Positions 35,798 to 44,592 of a stretch of 64,000 nucleotides of DNA are shown piece by piece; position 1 is the stretch's first letter, and each line of letters starts with the position of its first letter. Origin of the DNA: Algoriphagus sp. (GTDB lineage Bacteria; Bacteroidota; Bacteroidia; Cytophagales; Cyclobacteriaceae); the NCBI GenBank assembly GCA_029945945.1, contig JAQSDM010000011.1:512069-576068 (forward strand). The letters run 5' to 3'. The position numbers and the translations under genes were made by a program. The notes under the pieces were generated by a model, which did no database searches, was not told the origin of the DNA, and saw nothing but the letters and a program-made list of their open reading frames with translations.

Positions 35798-37438
35798 ATG
35801 AATACCAAAGTACTAGTAATGGCACTTTTTGTTTTTTTAGGATTTTCACTTTTCTCCTGCCAGAAAGAAATCCCGCCACCAAAGCCCCCCAATATCCTTT
35901 TGATCGTGGCCGATGACTTGGGCTATGCAGATATGGGTTCTTTTGGTGGGGATATCGAAACTCCAAATTTGGATGAACTTGCCAGGCAAGGAATACGATT
36001 TAGCCGTTTTCATACCGGTCCGCTATGTGCGGTGACCCGGGCGATGCTTTTATCAGGTAATTATAATCATGTGGCGGGAATGGGTTCTCAGGGTCTGGTC
36101 ACGGCGGTGCCCGGATATGAGGGACGTCTCAGTGACCGGATTATCCCAATTCCTGAACTACTCCGATCTGCGGATTACCACACATACATGGCCGGAAAAT
36201 GGCATTTGGGAGGAATGGAGGGTGCTAATCCTGCCGATAAAGGCTTCGAAAAATCTTTTGTGATCCAAGATGAGGGAGGGGCAAATCACTTCAGCGACAG
36301 AGGCATTTTTCCTGATATTCCTACTACTATCTATACCGAAAATGGAGAACAAGCCCATTGGCCTAATGATGCATATTCCACAGACTATTACACCGACAAG
36401 CTTATTGAATACATTCGCTCCAACCAAGGGGACGACAAGCCTTTTTTCGCCTTTGCTGCATATACTTCTCCGCATTGGCCCCTACAGGTGGAGGAGAAAT
36501 ATTGGAAAAAATACCAAGGCCGCTATGATGAGGGTTATGAGGTCCTTCGCGTACAACGGCTGGAAACTTTAAAAAAAGCGGGGATGATTTCTCCAAAAGC
36601 AGAACTCCCTCCGCTTCATCCCAAAGTCAAACCGTGGAATTCTCTTTCTCCGGAGGAGCAGAAGAAAGAAGCCAGAAAAATGGAGCTTTATGCAGGAATG
36701 GTGGATAATTTGGACCAAAACATCGGAAGATTGATTACCTACCTCAAAGAGACAGGGCAATATGAAAATACCCTGATTGTCTTTATGTCTGATAATGGGG
36801 CGGCGGCTGAGGATTTCTACAATCAAGATTATTACGGTCCCTACTTGCAAGAAAAATATACTGATGATTTCGAAGAAATGGGAACAGAGAATTCCTTCAT
36901 TTCTTATGGTCCGCAATGGGCAGAGGCCGGATCAGCTCCCTTTCTCTACCACAAAGGCTACACGACCGAAGGGGGAATGACCACACCAATGATCATCGCA
37001 GGTCCCGGAGTCGAAAATAAAGGAAGTATCACTGATTCATTCTTGACCCTCCTGGATTTAGCACCCACCTTCTATGAATTGGCTGGACTGAGGTATCCTA
37101 TTCAATGGAAGGAGAAAGCTGTAAAACCATTACCTGGTGAATCTCTTATTCCCTTACTTTCAGGAAAATCAAAATCGGTTCACGATTCCAACTATGTCTT
37201 TGGATTGGAACATCGAGGCTATGCGATGATCCGGAAAGGGGATTGGAAAATCTTAAATATTGAGCGCCCATTTCAATTAGAAAATTTTCTATTGATCAAT
37301 CTTAAAACAGATCTGGCAGAGCAGATTGACCTGAAGGAAACATACCCAGAAAAATTTCAAGAAATGCTGTCCGAGTGGGCGAGTTTTTCAAAAGAAGTTG
37401 GAGTAGTCATTCCTACTCCCAAAGAAGAAACTGATTAA
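35798..37438 (+). CDS. lipoprotein arylsulfatase with atypical CAVTR motif
   Basis: A 546-residue lipoprotein sulfatase (lipobox 'FSLFSC'). 'NILLIVADDLGYADMGSFG' and 'VFMSDNGAAAED' are the usual metal and active-site blocks, and 'GKWHLGGMEG' follows. The formylglycine site reads C77-A-V-T-R, where the family rule is C/S-x-P/A-x-R; Val in the third place is unusual and could weaken maturation. The insert around 'AHWPNDAYSTDYYTDKLIEY' is typical of this subgroup, and the core resembles the 788-residue sulfatase at 1299 more than the one at 17811. The chimeric GGT/S9 gene starts 16 bases after the stop and an APC permease follows. Confidence 0.88.
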   Translation: MNTKVLVMALFVFLGFSLFSCQKEIPPPKPPNILLIVADDLGYADMGSFGGDIETPNLDELARQGIRFSRFHTGPLCAVTRAMLLSGNYNHVAGMGSQGLVTAVPGYEGRLSDRIIPIPELLRSADYHTYMAGKWHLGGMEGANPADKGFEKSFVIQDEGGANHFSDRGIFPDIPTTIYTENGEQAHWPNDAYSTDYYTDKLIEYIRSNQGDDKPFFAFAAYTSPHWPLQVEEKYWKKYQGRYDEGYEVLRVQRLETLKKAGMISPKAELPPLHPKVKPWNSLSPEEQKKEARKMELYAGMVDNLDQNIGRLITYLKETGQYENTLIVFMSDNGAAAEDFYNQDYYGPYLQEKYTDDFEEMGTENSFISYGPQWAEAGSAPFLYHKGYTTEGGMTTPMIIAGPGVENKGSITDSFLTLLDLAPTFYELAGLRYPIQWKEKAVKPLPGESLIPLLSGKSKSVHDSNYVFGLEHRGYAMIRKGDWKILNIERPFQLENFLLINLKTDLAEQIDLKETYPEKFQEMLSEWASFSKEVGVVIPTPKEETD

Positions 37439-37453
37439 TCCAAAAAAAAATCC

Positions 37454-38203
37454 ATGAAGTCAAAAATTACTAGTTTCTTTTCACCAGTCATCTCTATTGG
37501 CATTTTTATCGGGTTTGGCAATTCATTGCCAGCCCAAACCTTCGGCCTAAACGGAATGGTCGTTTCGGATCATTCCCTGGAGTCTGAAGTTGGAATAGTA
37601 ATTTTGAAGAACGGTGGAAATGAGATCGATGGAACAGAAGCCACAGGTTTTTTCCTAGCCTTCACCCATTCTGAAGCCGGCAATATTGGGGGTAGTGGTT
37701 TACTTGTTTTGATGAAATCAGATGTAGAAGTCACCACGTTGGATTTTCGGGAGAAAGCTCCATTGGCAGCTAGTCCCACGCTGTTTGTGGATGAACCCGG
37801 GAAAATCCGTAACGATTCCAATCATAAGGGGCTTCTTTCTGGTGAAGTAAAGGGAACGGTGGCAGTTGGAGCAAAACCTGTGATCAACTGGACGAGTTTT
37901 ATGCTTCATGCAGATAATCCGGCTTTCTTTTTCAAGTATTGGTTTGAAAAAATACTTTGGGAGGATCAGGAGAATTATTGGAAAAGATCACTTCTCCCGA
38001 TGGTGGGAAATGTGAAAACACCCACGCTGCTGCTCACAGGAGAAAAGGATTTTCAAACACCAATTTCGAAATCTGAACAATACTATGCTGTCCTCAAACT
38101 TCAAGGTGTGGAATCAGCTATGGTCCGAATTCCCAATGCATCAAATGGCTTAGTTGGTCGTCCAAGTATACTGATGAGCAAGACCGCATCGAACTTAAGT
38201 TAG
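37454..38203 (+). pseudogene. in-frame chimera: GGT N-terminus fused to S9-peptidase C-terminus
   Basis: A 249-codon open frame with a signal peptide. Residues about 30-137 match the start of the GGT encoded at 16006-17700 (71 of 109 positions by hand alignment, including 'DFREKAPLAAS'). From about residue 140 ('AKPVINWTSFMLHAD') it switches to the last 110 residues of the S9 peptidase at 19201-21234 (87 of 110 identical). The switch is near 37862, where both parents have a GTTGCC or closely similar hexamer (possible microhomology). The GGT nucleophile Thr and the S9 nucleophile Ser are absent, and the S9 His is Asn231 ('PNASNGL'). The S9 Trp before the end is a TAG here (38201-38203). The parents are adjacent in the order GGT-sulfatase-S9, so a duplicated operon with an internal deletion explains it. 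It should have neither activity. It may be decaying, or expressed as a binding protein. Confidence 0.88.
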
Positions 38204-38270
38204 TTTGATCATTACAAGGGAAAGAATTGAAGCAGATTAATAGCTCTTTTTCAAAGCATAAACCTATTTT

Positions 38271-39590
38271 ATGAACCCAATTAAAGAAGACTTAAAGAGA
38301 GAAATCGGTGTTTGGGGACTCTCCGCAAACATTGTTAACATCATTGTTGGCGCGGGAATTTTTGTTTTGCCGGCGATCATAGCCGAAATCATGGGGGCCT
38401 CAGGCATCATTGTCTACTTGTTTTGTGGATTTCTGATTGCTTTGGTGATGCTGTGTTTCGCGGAGGCCGGAAGCAAAGTGACTCGCTCCGGAGGAGGTTA
38501 TGCCTACGTAGAAACAGCATTTGGACCCTATCCGGGATTTTTAGCAGCCGTTTTCCTCGTGATGGGCAGCGTGTTTTCCGATGCTGCAGTTGCCAATGCA
38601 TTGACTGAACTAATTGGCTTGGCTTTTCCTGTTTTCAAGAATCCGTATGCCCGAGTAATTTTTATGTTTCTGATATTTTCAGGTTTAGCTACGCTCAATG
38701 TGATTGGTGTAAAACAAGGAATTGGCCTGGTCAAGATCAATACAGTTGCCAAGCTCACTCCGATTTTGCTCTTGATCGTAATTGGCTGGAAAGATGTTTC
38801 CTTTTCCAATTTGTATTGGGAGACGAGTCCTGCACTCCAGCAATTCGGTAGCGCATCCCTGATCTTATTCTTTGCATTTCAGGGTGGAGATACCGGATTG
38901 AGCGTGGGTGGGGAAATCAAAAACCCTCAAAAGACAGTTCCAAAAGCCATTTTCATTGGGATTTCATTCGTCCTGATTCTCTATATCTTGATTCAGACAG
39001 TTTCACAGGGTGTTTTGGGAACCGATTTACCTCAGTTTAAAGAGGCCCCACTGGCAGAAACAGCCAAAATTGTTTTTGGTCCGGTGGGCTATACCCTTCT
39101 ATTTATTGGTGCGGGGATTTCCATGTTTGGAATGTTGAGCGGGGAAATCCTGAACTTGCCAAGAGTGATTTTTGGTTTGGCCCGGGATCGGGTGATTCCT
39201 TTGGATTGGCTAGCTTCCATTCACCCCAAATTCAAAACTCCCTATCTGGCAATCCTACTTTATGCCGGACTTGGTTTTACCATGGCAGCGGCTGGAGGAT
39301 TCAGGCAGTTGGCGGTCATAGCTTCAGCCAGTATGTTGTTGGTCTATTTTGGCGTTTCGCTGTCTGTGATCAAACTCAGAAAAATGAAAGAATTGGATAA
39401 TGGGGGTTTCAAAATCCCTTTTGGATACACGGTTCCGATTCTCTCAGCAGGTATTATTCTTTATTTTCTATCCAACCTGTCAGGCTTTGAGATGCGAGGA
39501 ACCCTCATTTTTATAGGGGTTTTGTCCTTGATTTATTTTTTGGTGAAGTTTTTTGAAAAAAGAAATGCCGGCGAAAATGAAAATCCCTAA
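38271..39590 (+). CDS. APC-superfamily amino-acid permease
   Basis: A 439-residue inner-membrane transporter with about 12 hydrophobic helices. The first, 'IVNIIVGAGIFVLPAIIAE', carries the G-A/S-G-I-F unwound-helix motif that binds the substrate backbone in the amino acid-polyamine-organocation superfamily. 'RSGGGYAYVETAFGPYPGF' in TM3 and 'FFAFQGGDTGLSVGGEIKN' in TM6 also fit. It most likely takes up an amino acid in symport or exchange; which one cannot be told. Upstream lies the GGT/S9 chimera; the intact parents may once have supplied its substrates. It overlaps the start of the next gene. Confidence 0.9.
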   Translation: MNPIKEDLKREIGVWGLSANIVNIIVGAGIFVLPAIIAEIMGASGIIVYLFCGFLIALVMLCFAEAGSKVTRSGGGYAYVETAFGPYPGFLAAVFLVMGSVFSDAAVANALTELIGLAFPVFKNPYARVIFMFLIFSGLATLNVIGVKQGIGLVKINTVAKLTPILLLIVIGWKDVSFSNLYWETSPALQQFGSASLILFFAFQGGDTGLSVGGEIKNPQKTVPKAIFIGISFVLILYILIQTVSQGVLGTDLPQFKEAPLAETAKIVFGPVGYTLLFIGAGISMFGMLSGEILNLPRVIFGLARDRVIPLDWLASIHPKFKTPYLAILLYAGLGFTMAAAGGFRQLAVIASASMLLVYFGVSLSVIKLRKMKELDNGGFKIPFGYTVPILSAGIILYFLSNLSGFEMRGTLIFIGVLSLIYFLVKFFEKRNAGENENP

Positions 39591-40029
39591 ACATTCCCTG
39601 GCCCTGACGGGCATCCTTGTTCTCTTATTCTGGATGCAGGAGGTCCATGCCCAGGAATCCGATAAGCAGGAAATTCTCTCTCGAAGAAAAGCTTCCAATG
39701 AAGCCCTGCGGAGGTTTGATGAGGAGTTGAACGCTACCTTTTCGACGGAGGATGCCTTTATCACGACAGGTGCTGGAACGCTGATTGCCGGAAAGGAAGA
39801 ATTGAAACAATACCTGGCAACTGCCACCGGGGAGAAAATGTATTGGATCAGAACTCCGGATGAAGTGATCGTCAATCCCAAAACCAAATTGGCCTGGGAA
39901 ACGGGAACCTGGAAAGGATATTATGAAGATTCTGATGAAGCAGTTGTCGGTGGGAAATACTCTGCCCAGTGGACTAAAGCTTCGGGGATTTGGCTGATCC
40001 AATCTCAACTTTTTGTCACCCTTGAATAG
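39577..40029 (+). CDS. NTF2/DUF4440-like exported protein
   Basis: 150 residues from the ATG at 39577 (an ATG at 39553 is also in frame). Signal peptide to 'EVHAQE', then an NTF2-like domain: 'SRRKASNEALRRFDEELNA', 'STEDAFITTGAGTLIAGKE', 'LKQYLATATGEKMYWIRTP', 'AWETGTWKGYYEDSDEAV' and 'GKYSAQWTKASGIWLIQS'. The pattern closely fits the DUF4440 kind of the superfamily. It overlaps the permease gene by 14 bases and is followed 6 bases later by the type B array, so permease, NTF2-like protein and array may be one long operon. Confidence 0.82.
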   Translation: MKIPKHSLALTGILVLLFWMQEVHAQESDKQEILSRRKASNEALRRFDEELNATFSTEDAFITTGAGTLIAGKEELKQYLATATGEKMYWIRTPDEVIVNPKTKLAWETGTWKGYYEDSDEAVVGGKYSAQWTKASGIWLIQSQLFVTLE

Positions 40030-40035
40030 AAAAGT

Positions 40036-40764
40036 ATGATCTCCTTCTTCCGCAAAATCCGCCAAAAACTCCTTCAGCAAAACCGAATTACCCAATACCT
40101 GGTCTATGCTATAGGGGAAATCTTTCTTGTTGTAATCGGGATATTGATTGCCTTGCAGGTAAACAATGTCAATCAGAGAAGACTGGACAATATCAAACGA
40201 AACGAGTACATCATCAGAATCAAGGGAGATATTGAGTCTGATCTTAAACATCTTGATGAACTGGTGGATGGGTTGGGAAAAGAAAATGTGGATAATATTG
40301 ATCGTTATTTCGGGTTTTTTAACCAAGGAGGTCAACCACTGGAAGTCTTTGTAGACAGTGCGCTTAAAACACGCTTAAATAAATTCAGATACCTCCCAAA
40401 CCGACATTCTTTTGAGGATATGAAATCCTCCGGCAACATTCAATTTCTCACAGATGAACAACGAGGTGCTCTGGCTGATCTTATTGCCCAGCAAGATTTC
40501 ACCATCATTATGTTTGAAAAAATGATAGACCAGATCAACCTGGAGGATTATAGTGCCCGTGGGTATTTGGATATGGATGACGATCCCAGTGCATTTTATG
40601 AAACACTTGGTGTCAAAATCAGCCTTGAAGATCAGATTAAAGGATTACACCATCTGCACAACAAGATGAATTGGAGTCGCTCTTTGGGCACAACTGCAGA
40701 GGCCCGAAGAATTGTCATCCGGGATAAATCAAATAAAATCTTAGCGCTGTTTTCAAAAAAATGA
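40036..40764 (+). CDS. DUF6090 membrane protein, leader type B, copy 1
   Basis: 242 residues. The first 47 residues are the DUF6090 leader: amphipathic basic 'MISFFRKIRQKLLQQNRITQ', then a membrane helix (about 22-42, 'AIGEIFLVVIGILIALQVNN'). The body begins 'NEYIIRIKGDIESDLKHLDE' and carries the motif 'DMKSSGNIQFLTDEQRGAL' shared with the type A and C proteins. A 35-base stretch of the leader (40054-40088) is identical to 41560-41594 of copy 3. Function unknown. First gene of a five-gene array with spacings of 1, -4, 30 and 27 bases. Confidence 0.85.
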   Translation: MISFFRKIRQKLLQQNRITQYLVYAIGEIFLVVIGILIALQVNNVNQRRLDNIKRNEYIIRIKGDIESDLKHLDELVDGLGKENVDNIDRYFGFFNQGGQPLEVFVDSALKTRLNKFRYLPNRHSFEDMKSSGNIQFLTDEQRGALADLIAQQDFTIIMFEKMIDQINLEDYSARGYLDMDDDPSAFYETLGVKISLEDQIKGLHHLHNKMNWSRSLGTTAEARRIVIRDKSNKILALFSKK

Positions 40765-40765
40765 A

Positions 40766-41545
40766 ATGATCAATCTGTTTCGAAAAATCCGACAAAAACT
40801 ACTAGCCGAAAATCGGGTAACACGGTATTTGATTTATGCTGTAGGTGAAATCTTCCTTGTTGTAATCGGGATTCTGATTGCGTTGCAGGTAAACGACTAC
40901 CGGGAAACACAGCAGACCAAAGCACGAGAGAAGGCTTTTCTTCATGGCCTGCGGTCGGACCTCTTGCTCAATCTTGATGAACTGGATCGTAGCATCGATG
41001 TGTATAGCAGAGCAGGACGATCAGCCGAGGTGATGATCAGTTATTTTGAGGGCGCCCCGATCACAAACATGGATTCCCTCAACTTCCACACCATGGAGGT
41101 GCTGTACTGGGATCCTTTTGTCCGAAATAACAGCACCCTAAGAGAAATGATCAGTTCGGGCAGTCTCGGCATCCTCTCGGATGACAGCTTGAAAGCCGAA
41201 TTGTTGCAGATGGAGCTCCGCTATGACAAAATCGACGGTGCTCAGGAGCACTTACGCTTTGACTACCAGGAATACCTCTATGGCCCATATTTCCGAACGG
41301 GAGATATAGGACAAGCCTATAAGGATTACATCACCATTTTAGATGGTACTGAACCCACCAAGAAAAACTCAGCTAACCCAAAATCCATAAAAGTATTGCT
41401 AAACGATCCAGCCTATAAAAATGGCTTTTCCTTATGCATCATGAATGGCAGAGATCTAATCGAAGTTTTGAAGGCCATAAAAGTTTCATCGCAGCAGTCA
41501 CTGTCAAGAATCGATAAGCAGCTAAACGAAACGGATACCCTATGA
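40766..41545 (+). CDS. DUF6090 membrane protein, leader type B, copy 2
   Basis: 259 residues. Leader 'MINLFRKIRQKLLAENRVTR' plus helix ('AVGEIFLVVIGILIALQVND'), then 'EKAFLHGLRSDLLLNLDELD'. The body motif is 'EMISSGSLGILSDDSLKAE'. The middle of the body ('VMISYFEGAPITNMDSLNF') has no counterpart in copies 1 and 3 that I can align. The start lies one base after copy 1 ends, and the stop overlaps the start of copy 3 (ATGA), implying coupled translation. 48 bases encoding the membrane helix are nearly identical to copy 1 (4-5 differences). Confidence 0.85.
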   Translation: MINLFRKIRQKLLAENRVTRYLIYAVGEIFLVVIGILIALQVNDYRETQQTKAREKAFLHGLRSDLLLNLDELDRSIDVYSRAGRSAEVMISYFEGAPITNMDSLNFHTMEVLYWDPFVRNNSTLREMISSGSLGILSDDSLKAELLQMELRYDKIDGAQEHLRFDYQEYLYGPYFRTGDIGQAYKDYITILDGTEPTKKNSANPKSIKVLLNDPAYKNGFSLCIMNGRDLIEVLKAIKVSSQQSLSRIDKQLNETDTL

Positions 41546-42285
41546 TTAGCATCTTCAGAAAAATCCGCCAAAAACTCCTTCAGCAAAACCGAATCACCCA
41601 ATTCCTAACCTATGCTGTTGGTGAAATTCTATTGGTGGTTATCGGGATTTTGATCGCACTCCAGATCAATAATGCAAATGAGGCACATAAGGCAAGGCAA
41701 TCAGAACGGGCAGTTTTAAAAAATCTTATTCAGGATTTAAGAGCGGATTCGCTCTCTTTCAGCAACAATCTGGATACTTTAGCTAAAATCAATAACCTAC
41801 ACCAAGCTCTTTATGAAATCGGAGTCAAAGGGATGGATTTGGAAATTGAAAATCCCAATATGATCAGAAACCTGATTTATTATAATCCTTTAGCGATAGC
41901 GAATGATCCTTTTGTTGCTGACAAAATATCAAATGAGTCTCTTAGAAAAGAGATAAACACTTATACGAGGTACTTAAAGGATCTTGATGATACCTATTTG
42001 GAATTTGCTGAATTGCTGGAAAAAAGAGTTCGGGTCTATTTGGCCGACAAAAAAGTGCACCAATTATCCGGCTGGTTTGAAAACAAAGAAAAGGGTGTCA
42101 AGGGAGGAATACACTTTGCCTTTGTAGATAAAGCTAGTTTAATAATACTCTCCAAATCTCCGGAATTTCAACAATTGCTTTTGGAGGCATCCATAAAAAC
42201 AAAAAACACTGAATCCAATATCGAAACAGTCATGACCCAAAACCAAAAGCTGAAAGAATTAATCATCAAGGAATTAAGTAAGTGA
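41542..42285 (+). CDS. DUF6090 membrane protein, leader type B, copy 3
   Basis: 247 residues. Leader 'MISIFRKIRQKLLQQNRITQ' plus helix 'AVGEILLVVIGILIALQINN'. The body starts 'ERAVLKNLIQDLRADSLSF'. In this copy the SG body motif is not preserved: the corresponding place reads 'VADKISNESLRKEINTYTR'. It therefore belongs to the family by leader and general layout only, and may have a different partner or be under relaxed constraint. Ends 31 bases before the first type C gene. Confidence 0.82.
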   Translation: MISIFRKIRQKLLQQNRITQFLTYAVGEILLVVIGILIALQINNANEAHKARQSERAVLKNLIQDLRADSLSFSNNLDTLAKINNLHQALYEIGVKGMDLEIENPNMIRNLIYYNPLAIANDPFVADKISNESLRKEINTYTRYLKDLDDTYLEFAELLEKRVRVYLADKKVHQLSGWFENKEKGVKGGIHFAFVDKASLIILSKSPEFQQLLLEASIKTKNTESNIETVMTQNQKLKELIIKELSK

Positions 42286-42315
42286 GAATTGCTCTAACGC
42301 TATCATCCCCATAAA

Positions 42316-43059
42316 ATGAAACGCATCTACTCCATCCTCAAAGAAAAATGGCCAGAATACATCTTGGAAATCCTCGTCATCACGATTGGTATTTTGGGTG
42401 CGTTTGCCTTGAATAGCTGGAATGAAAATTCAAACAACAGAAGAATCGTAGTAGACTATTACTGTAGATTTCTGGCGGATTTGAATCAGGACGAGGTACA
42501 GGTAGATAGTCTGCTCTCAGAAGGCCAGCTCCGGTTAAAGAAAAGCAATGAACTATTGGCTGAGCTGGTCAGTCCCAATCCGAACAAGCAAAAAACCATG
42601 AAGCTACTCCTGGAATCCACCGCCAGGATTACCTATCCCTTCAACCCCATATCTGCTGGGTACGATGATGTCAAATCCAGTGGAAACCTGAACAATTTTA
42701 CAGATCAGGCGATTCTGGATCGGATGGGCGTATATTTTCAGGAAACCAAAGGCCTTTCTGCCAATATTGCCAACAACGGGGAATTGGGTCTCAGCGAAGT
42801 ATTTGAACTCGATAATTTCTTTTCCATTGGATTTGCGGACAATGAATTTATGAAAGAAGCACTGGACACCACCGTTGTCCGCCCCGAATTACTGGACAGG
42901 AATCCGCTCAATCCCTCCCAAAGTCAAGAATTAAAGCATGTTGCCTCTGCCTTGATCGCTTTGAACCATCGAAATATCCGGCATTACGAATCTATAAGGT
43001 CCAGAATTATGGCCTTAAAGCCAGTGCTGAAAGGCAAATGCTCAGTAACTTCTGACTGA
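42316..43059 (+). CDS. DUF6090-related membrane protein, leader type C, copy 1
   Basis: 247 residues with a third kind of leader: 'MKRIYSILKEKWPEYILEIL' followed by the helix 'VITIGILGAFALNSWNENS' (about 19-36). The body 'FLADLNQDEVQVDSLLSEGQ' is helical and carries 'DVKSSGNLNNFTDQAILDR', the same SG motif as types A and B. The conserved N-x-W-N-E after the helix links types B and C. Positive residues before the helix again predict an inside N-terminus and an external body. In the same array and direction as the type B genes. Confidence 0.78.
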   Translation: MKRIYSILKEKWPEYILEILVITIGILGAFALNSWNENSNNRRIVVDYYCRFLADLNQDEVQVDSLLSEGQLRLKKSNELLAELVSPNPNKQKTMKLLLESTARITYPFNPISAGYDDVKSSGNLNNFTDQAILDRMGVYFQETKGLSANIANNGELGLSEVFELDNFFSIGFADNEFMKEALDTTVVRPELLDRNPLNPSQSQELKHVASALIALNHRNIRHYESIRSRIMALKPVLKGKCSVTSD

Positions 43060-43086
43060 TTCTGCCCATAGACCTAAAAATAACCC

Positions 43087-43803
43087 ATGAAACGCATCCT
43101 GTTTACTCTTAAGGAAAAATGGCCGGAATACTTCCTCGAAATCCTCGTGCTGGTCATCGGTATTTATGGGGCTTTTGAACTGGCGAATTATGGAGAAAAT
43201 AGAAATCGCAAAAGGGCTGAACTTGAAATTCTGAAAAGCTGTAAGATAGAGCTGATCGCCGATCTGAAGGATATTACGATCAATATGGAGGACCTGAGAA
43301 AAAGCCAACTCGCTTTTGACATTCTCCTTGAAGTATTAGAAAATGACGGGCGTTACCATGATTCCCTGAGTTGGCATTTCAATTACACCTTGCTTCCGAT
43401 GCATTTTGTGCACTCCAACAGTTCCTTCGAAACCCTCAAATCCAAAGGTTTAGACCTGATTTCCAATGCAGACCTTCGGACTAAGCTGATTTCACTCTAT
43501 GATTCTCAGTATGATTTATTCCTTCAGGCAGAGACAGAGGAATTGGCCGAAGTACAGTATGGTATGAGGCATATCCTGCCGGGTCGGTTTGAATCAGCGT
43601 TTAATTATGACGGCACCTTTGAAGGTAAGATGGTCCCCTTAGATTTTGAATCTCTCAAAAAGGATCAGGAATACCTTTACTTCATCAAAACCCAGAAAAA
43701 TAGAACTCGATCTTATCAAAGTTACTTCTATGAAAACCTGAGGAAATCGGTAGAATCGGTGATCCTGGATTTGGATTTAGAAATTGCCAGGCTAAGTCCT
43801 TGA
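43087..43803 (+). CDS. DUF6090-related membrane protein, leader type C, copy 2
   Basis: 238 residues. Leader 'MKRILFTLKEKWPEYFLEIL' plus helix 'VLVIGIYGAFELANYGENR'; the N-W-N-E of other copies is N-Y-G-E here. The body 'ILKSCKIELIADLKDITINM' contains the shortened motif 'TLKSKGLDLISNADLRTKL', followed by 'SLYDSQYDLF', the place where other copies have a YY pair. The two type C leaders are nearly identical to each other (for example the shared 'KEKWPEY') and unlike type B except for the helix and its end. Last gene of the five-gene array; 300 bases with possible gene debris follow. Confidence 0.78.
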   Translation: MKRILFTLKEKWPEYFLEILVLVIGIYGAFELANYGENRNRKRAELEILKSCKIELIADLKDITINMEDLRKSQLAFDILLEVLENDGRYHDSLSWHFNYTLLPMHFVHSNSSFETLKSKGLDLISNADLRTKLISLYDSQYDLFLQAETEELAEVQYGMRHILPGRFESAFNYDGTFEGKMVPLDFESLKKDQEYLYFIKTQKNRTRSYQSYFYENLRKSVESVILDLDLEIARLSP

Positions 43804-44103
43804 AATCTCAGGCACACTCCAATTTATCAATCAACGGCTGGCCTGGAATAATGAATTCCCAGAACAATCCATTGAAAAAATAGTCTAGAGAGAAATGAGA
43901 ACTTATGACGATTGTGTCTATTCTGCTCAATTTTGATGTGATGGGAGTGCTTCTTTCAAAGAAATGTTCGTCAAGATCCGCAACAAGTAATGCCGGACAT
44001 TTTCATCAAAAAAGTCACCGTAGTCCGCACGATGATCGAGGAATTCAAGGACCGATGATTACTAATTATATACCGATATTGAAAAAAATCTTACCTCTCA
44101 ATC
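43804..44103. other. intergenic region with possible gene debris
   Basis: The plus strand reads a coding-like 'LQFINQRLAWNNEFPEQSIE' near 43815-43885 and, in another frame, 'VRQDPQQVMPDIFIKKVTV' running to a TGA at 44056-44058. Stops and frame changes separate them. This could be the remains of another gene (perhaps one more array member), but I cannot assign a family. An overlapping 68-codon frame (43905-44111) has no supporting features. Confidence 0.3.
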
Positions 44104-44580
44104 ATGACTAGTTTGACTATTAATGGAAAGGAATATGGAGTAGATGCCTCTGCTGACATGCCCTTGCTTTGGGTGATTCGTGAACAGTGCGGATTAACGG
44201 GGACCAAGTTTGGATGCGGTATCGCTCAATGTGGCGCCTGTACGGTTCATATTGATGGTCAGCCTGTTCGCTCTTGCGTCACACCGGCGATCTCAGCGGA
44301 AGGGAAAAACATCACCACCATAGAAGGAATAGCTCTTGATAAAAATACGCTTCACATCGTGCAGCAAGCCTGGATTGAAGAGCAGACGCCACAGTGCGGC
44401 TATTGCCAATCCGGACAAATCATGTCTGCAGTAGCGCTATTGAATGAAAATCCCTCTCCCACCGATGAGGAGATTGATGCAGCTATGTCGGGAAATATCT
44501 GTCGCTGCGGCATGTACAGCCGGATTAAGTCAGCCATTCATCGCGCATCAGCATCTCTTCAAACTTCCAATACGCTCTAA
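44104..44580 (+). CDS. (2Fe-2S)-binding subunit of a molybdenum hydroxylase (IorA-like)
   Basis: A 158-residue small subunit of the xanthine oxidase family. The plant-ferredoxin-type cluster is bound by '[19 protein letters not shown]' and the following Cys in 'VRSCVTP'. The second, all-helical cluster domain has '[13 protein letters not shown]' and '[12 protein letters not shown]'. Two-subunit enzymes with this small subunit and no FAD subunit are of the isoquinoline 1-oxidoreductase (IorAB) type, which pass electrons to a membrane acceptor. No signal of its own; it would be carried out with the Tat-exported large subunit. The large subunit starts 12 bases later. Confidence 0.93.
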   Translation: MTSLTINGKEYGVDASADMPLLWVIREQCGLTGTKFGCGIAQCGACTVHIDGQPVRSCVTPAISAEGKNITTIEGIALDKNTLHIVQQAWIEEQTPQCGYCQSGQIMSAVALLNENPSPTDEEIDAAMSGNICRCGMYSRIKSAIHRASASLQTSNTL

Positions 44581-44592
44581 ATCCACACTAAG

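Noticed and set aside
43905..44111. 68-codon plus-strand gene before the Mo hydroxylase
   Set aside because: No signal, domain or family resemblance; overlaps the 2Fe-2S gene start and competes with better coding-like readings in other frames.
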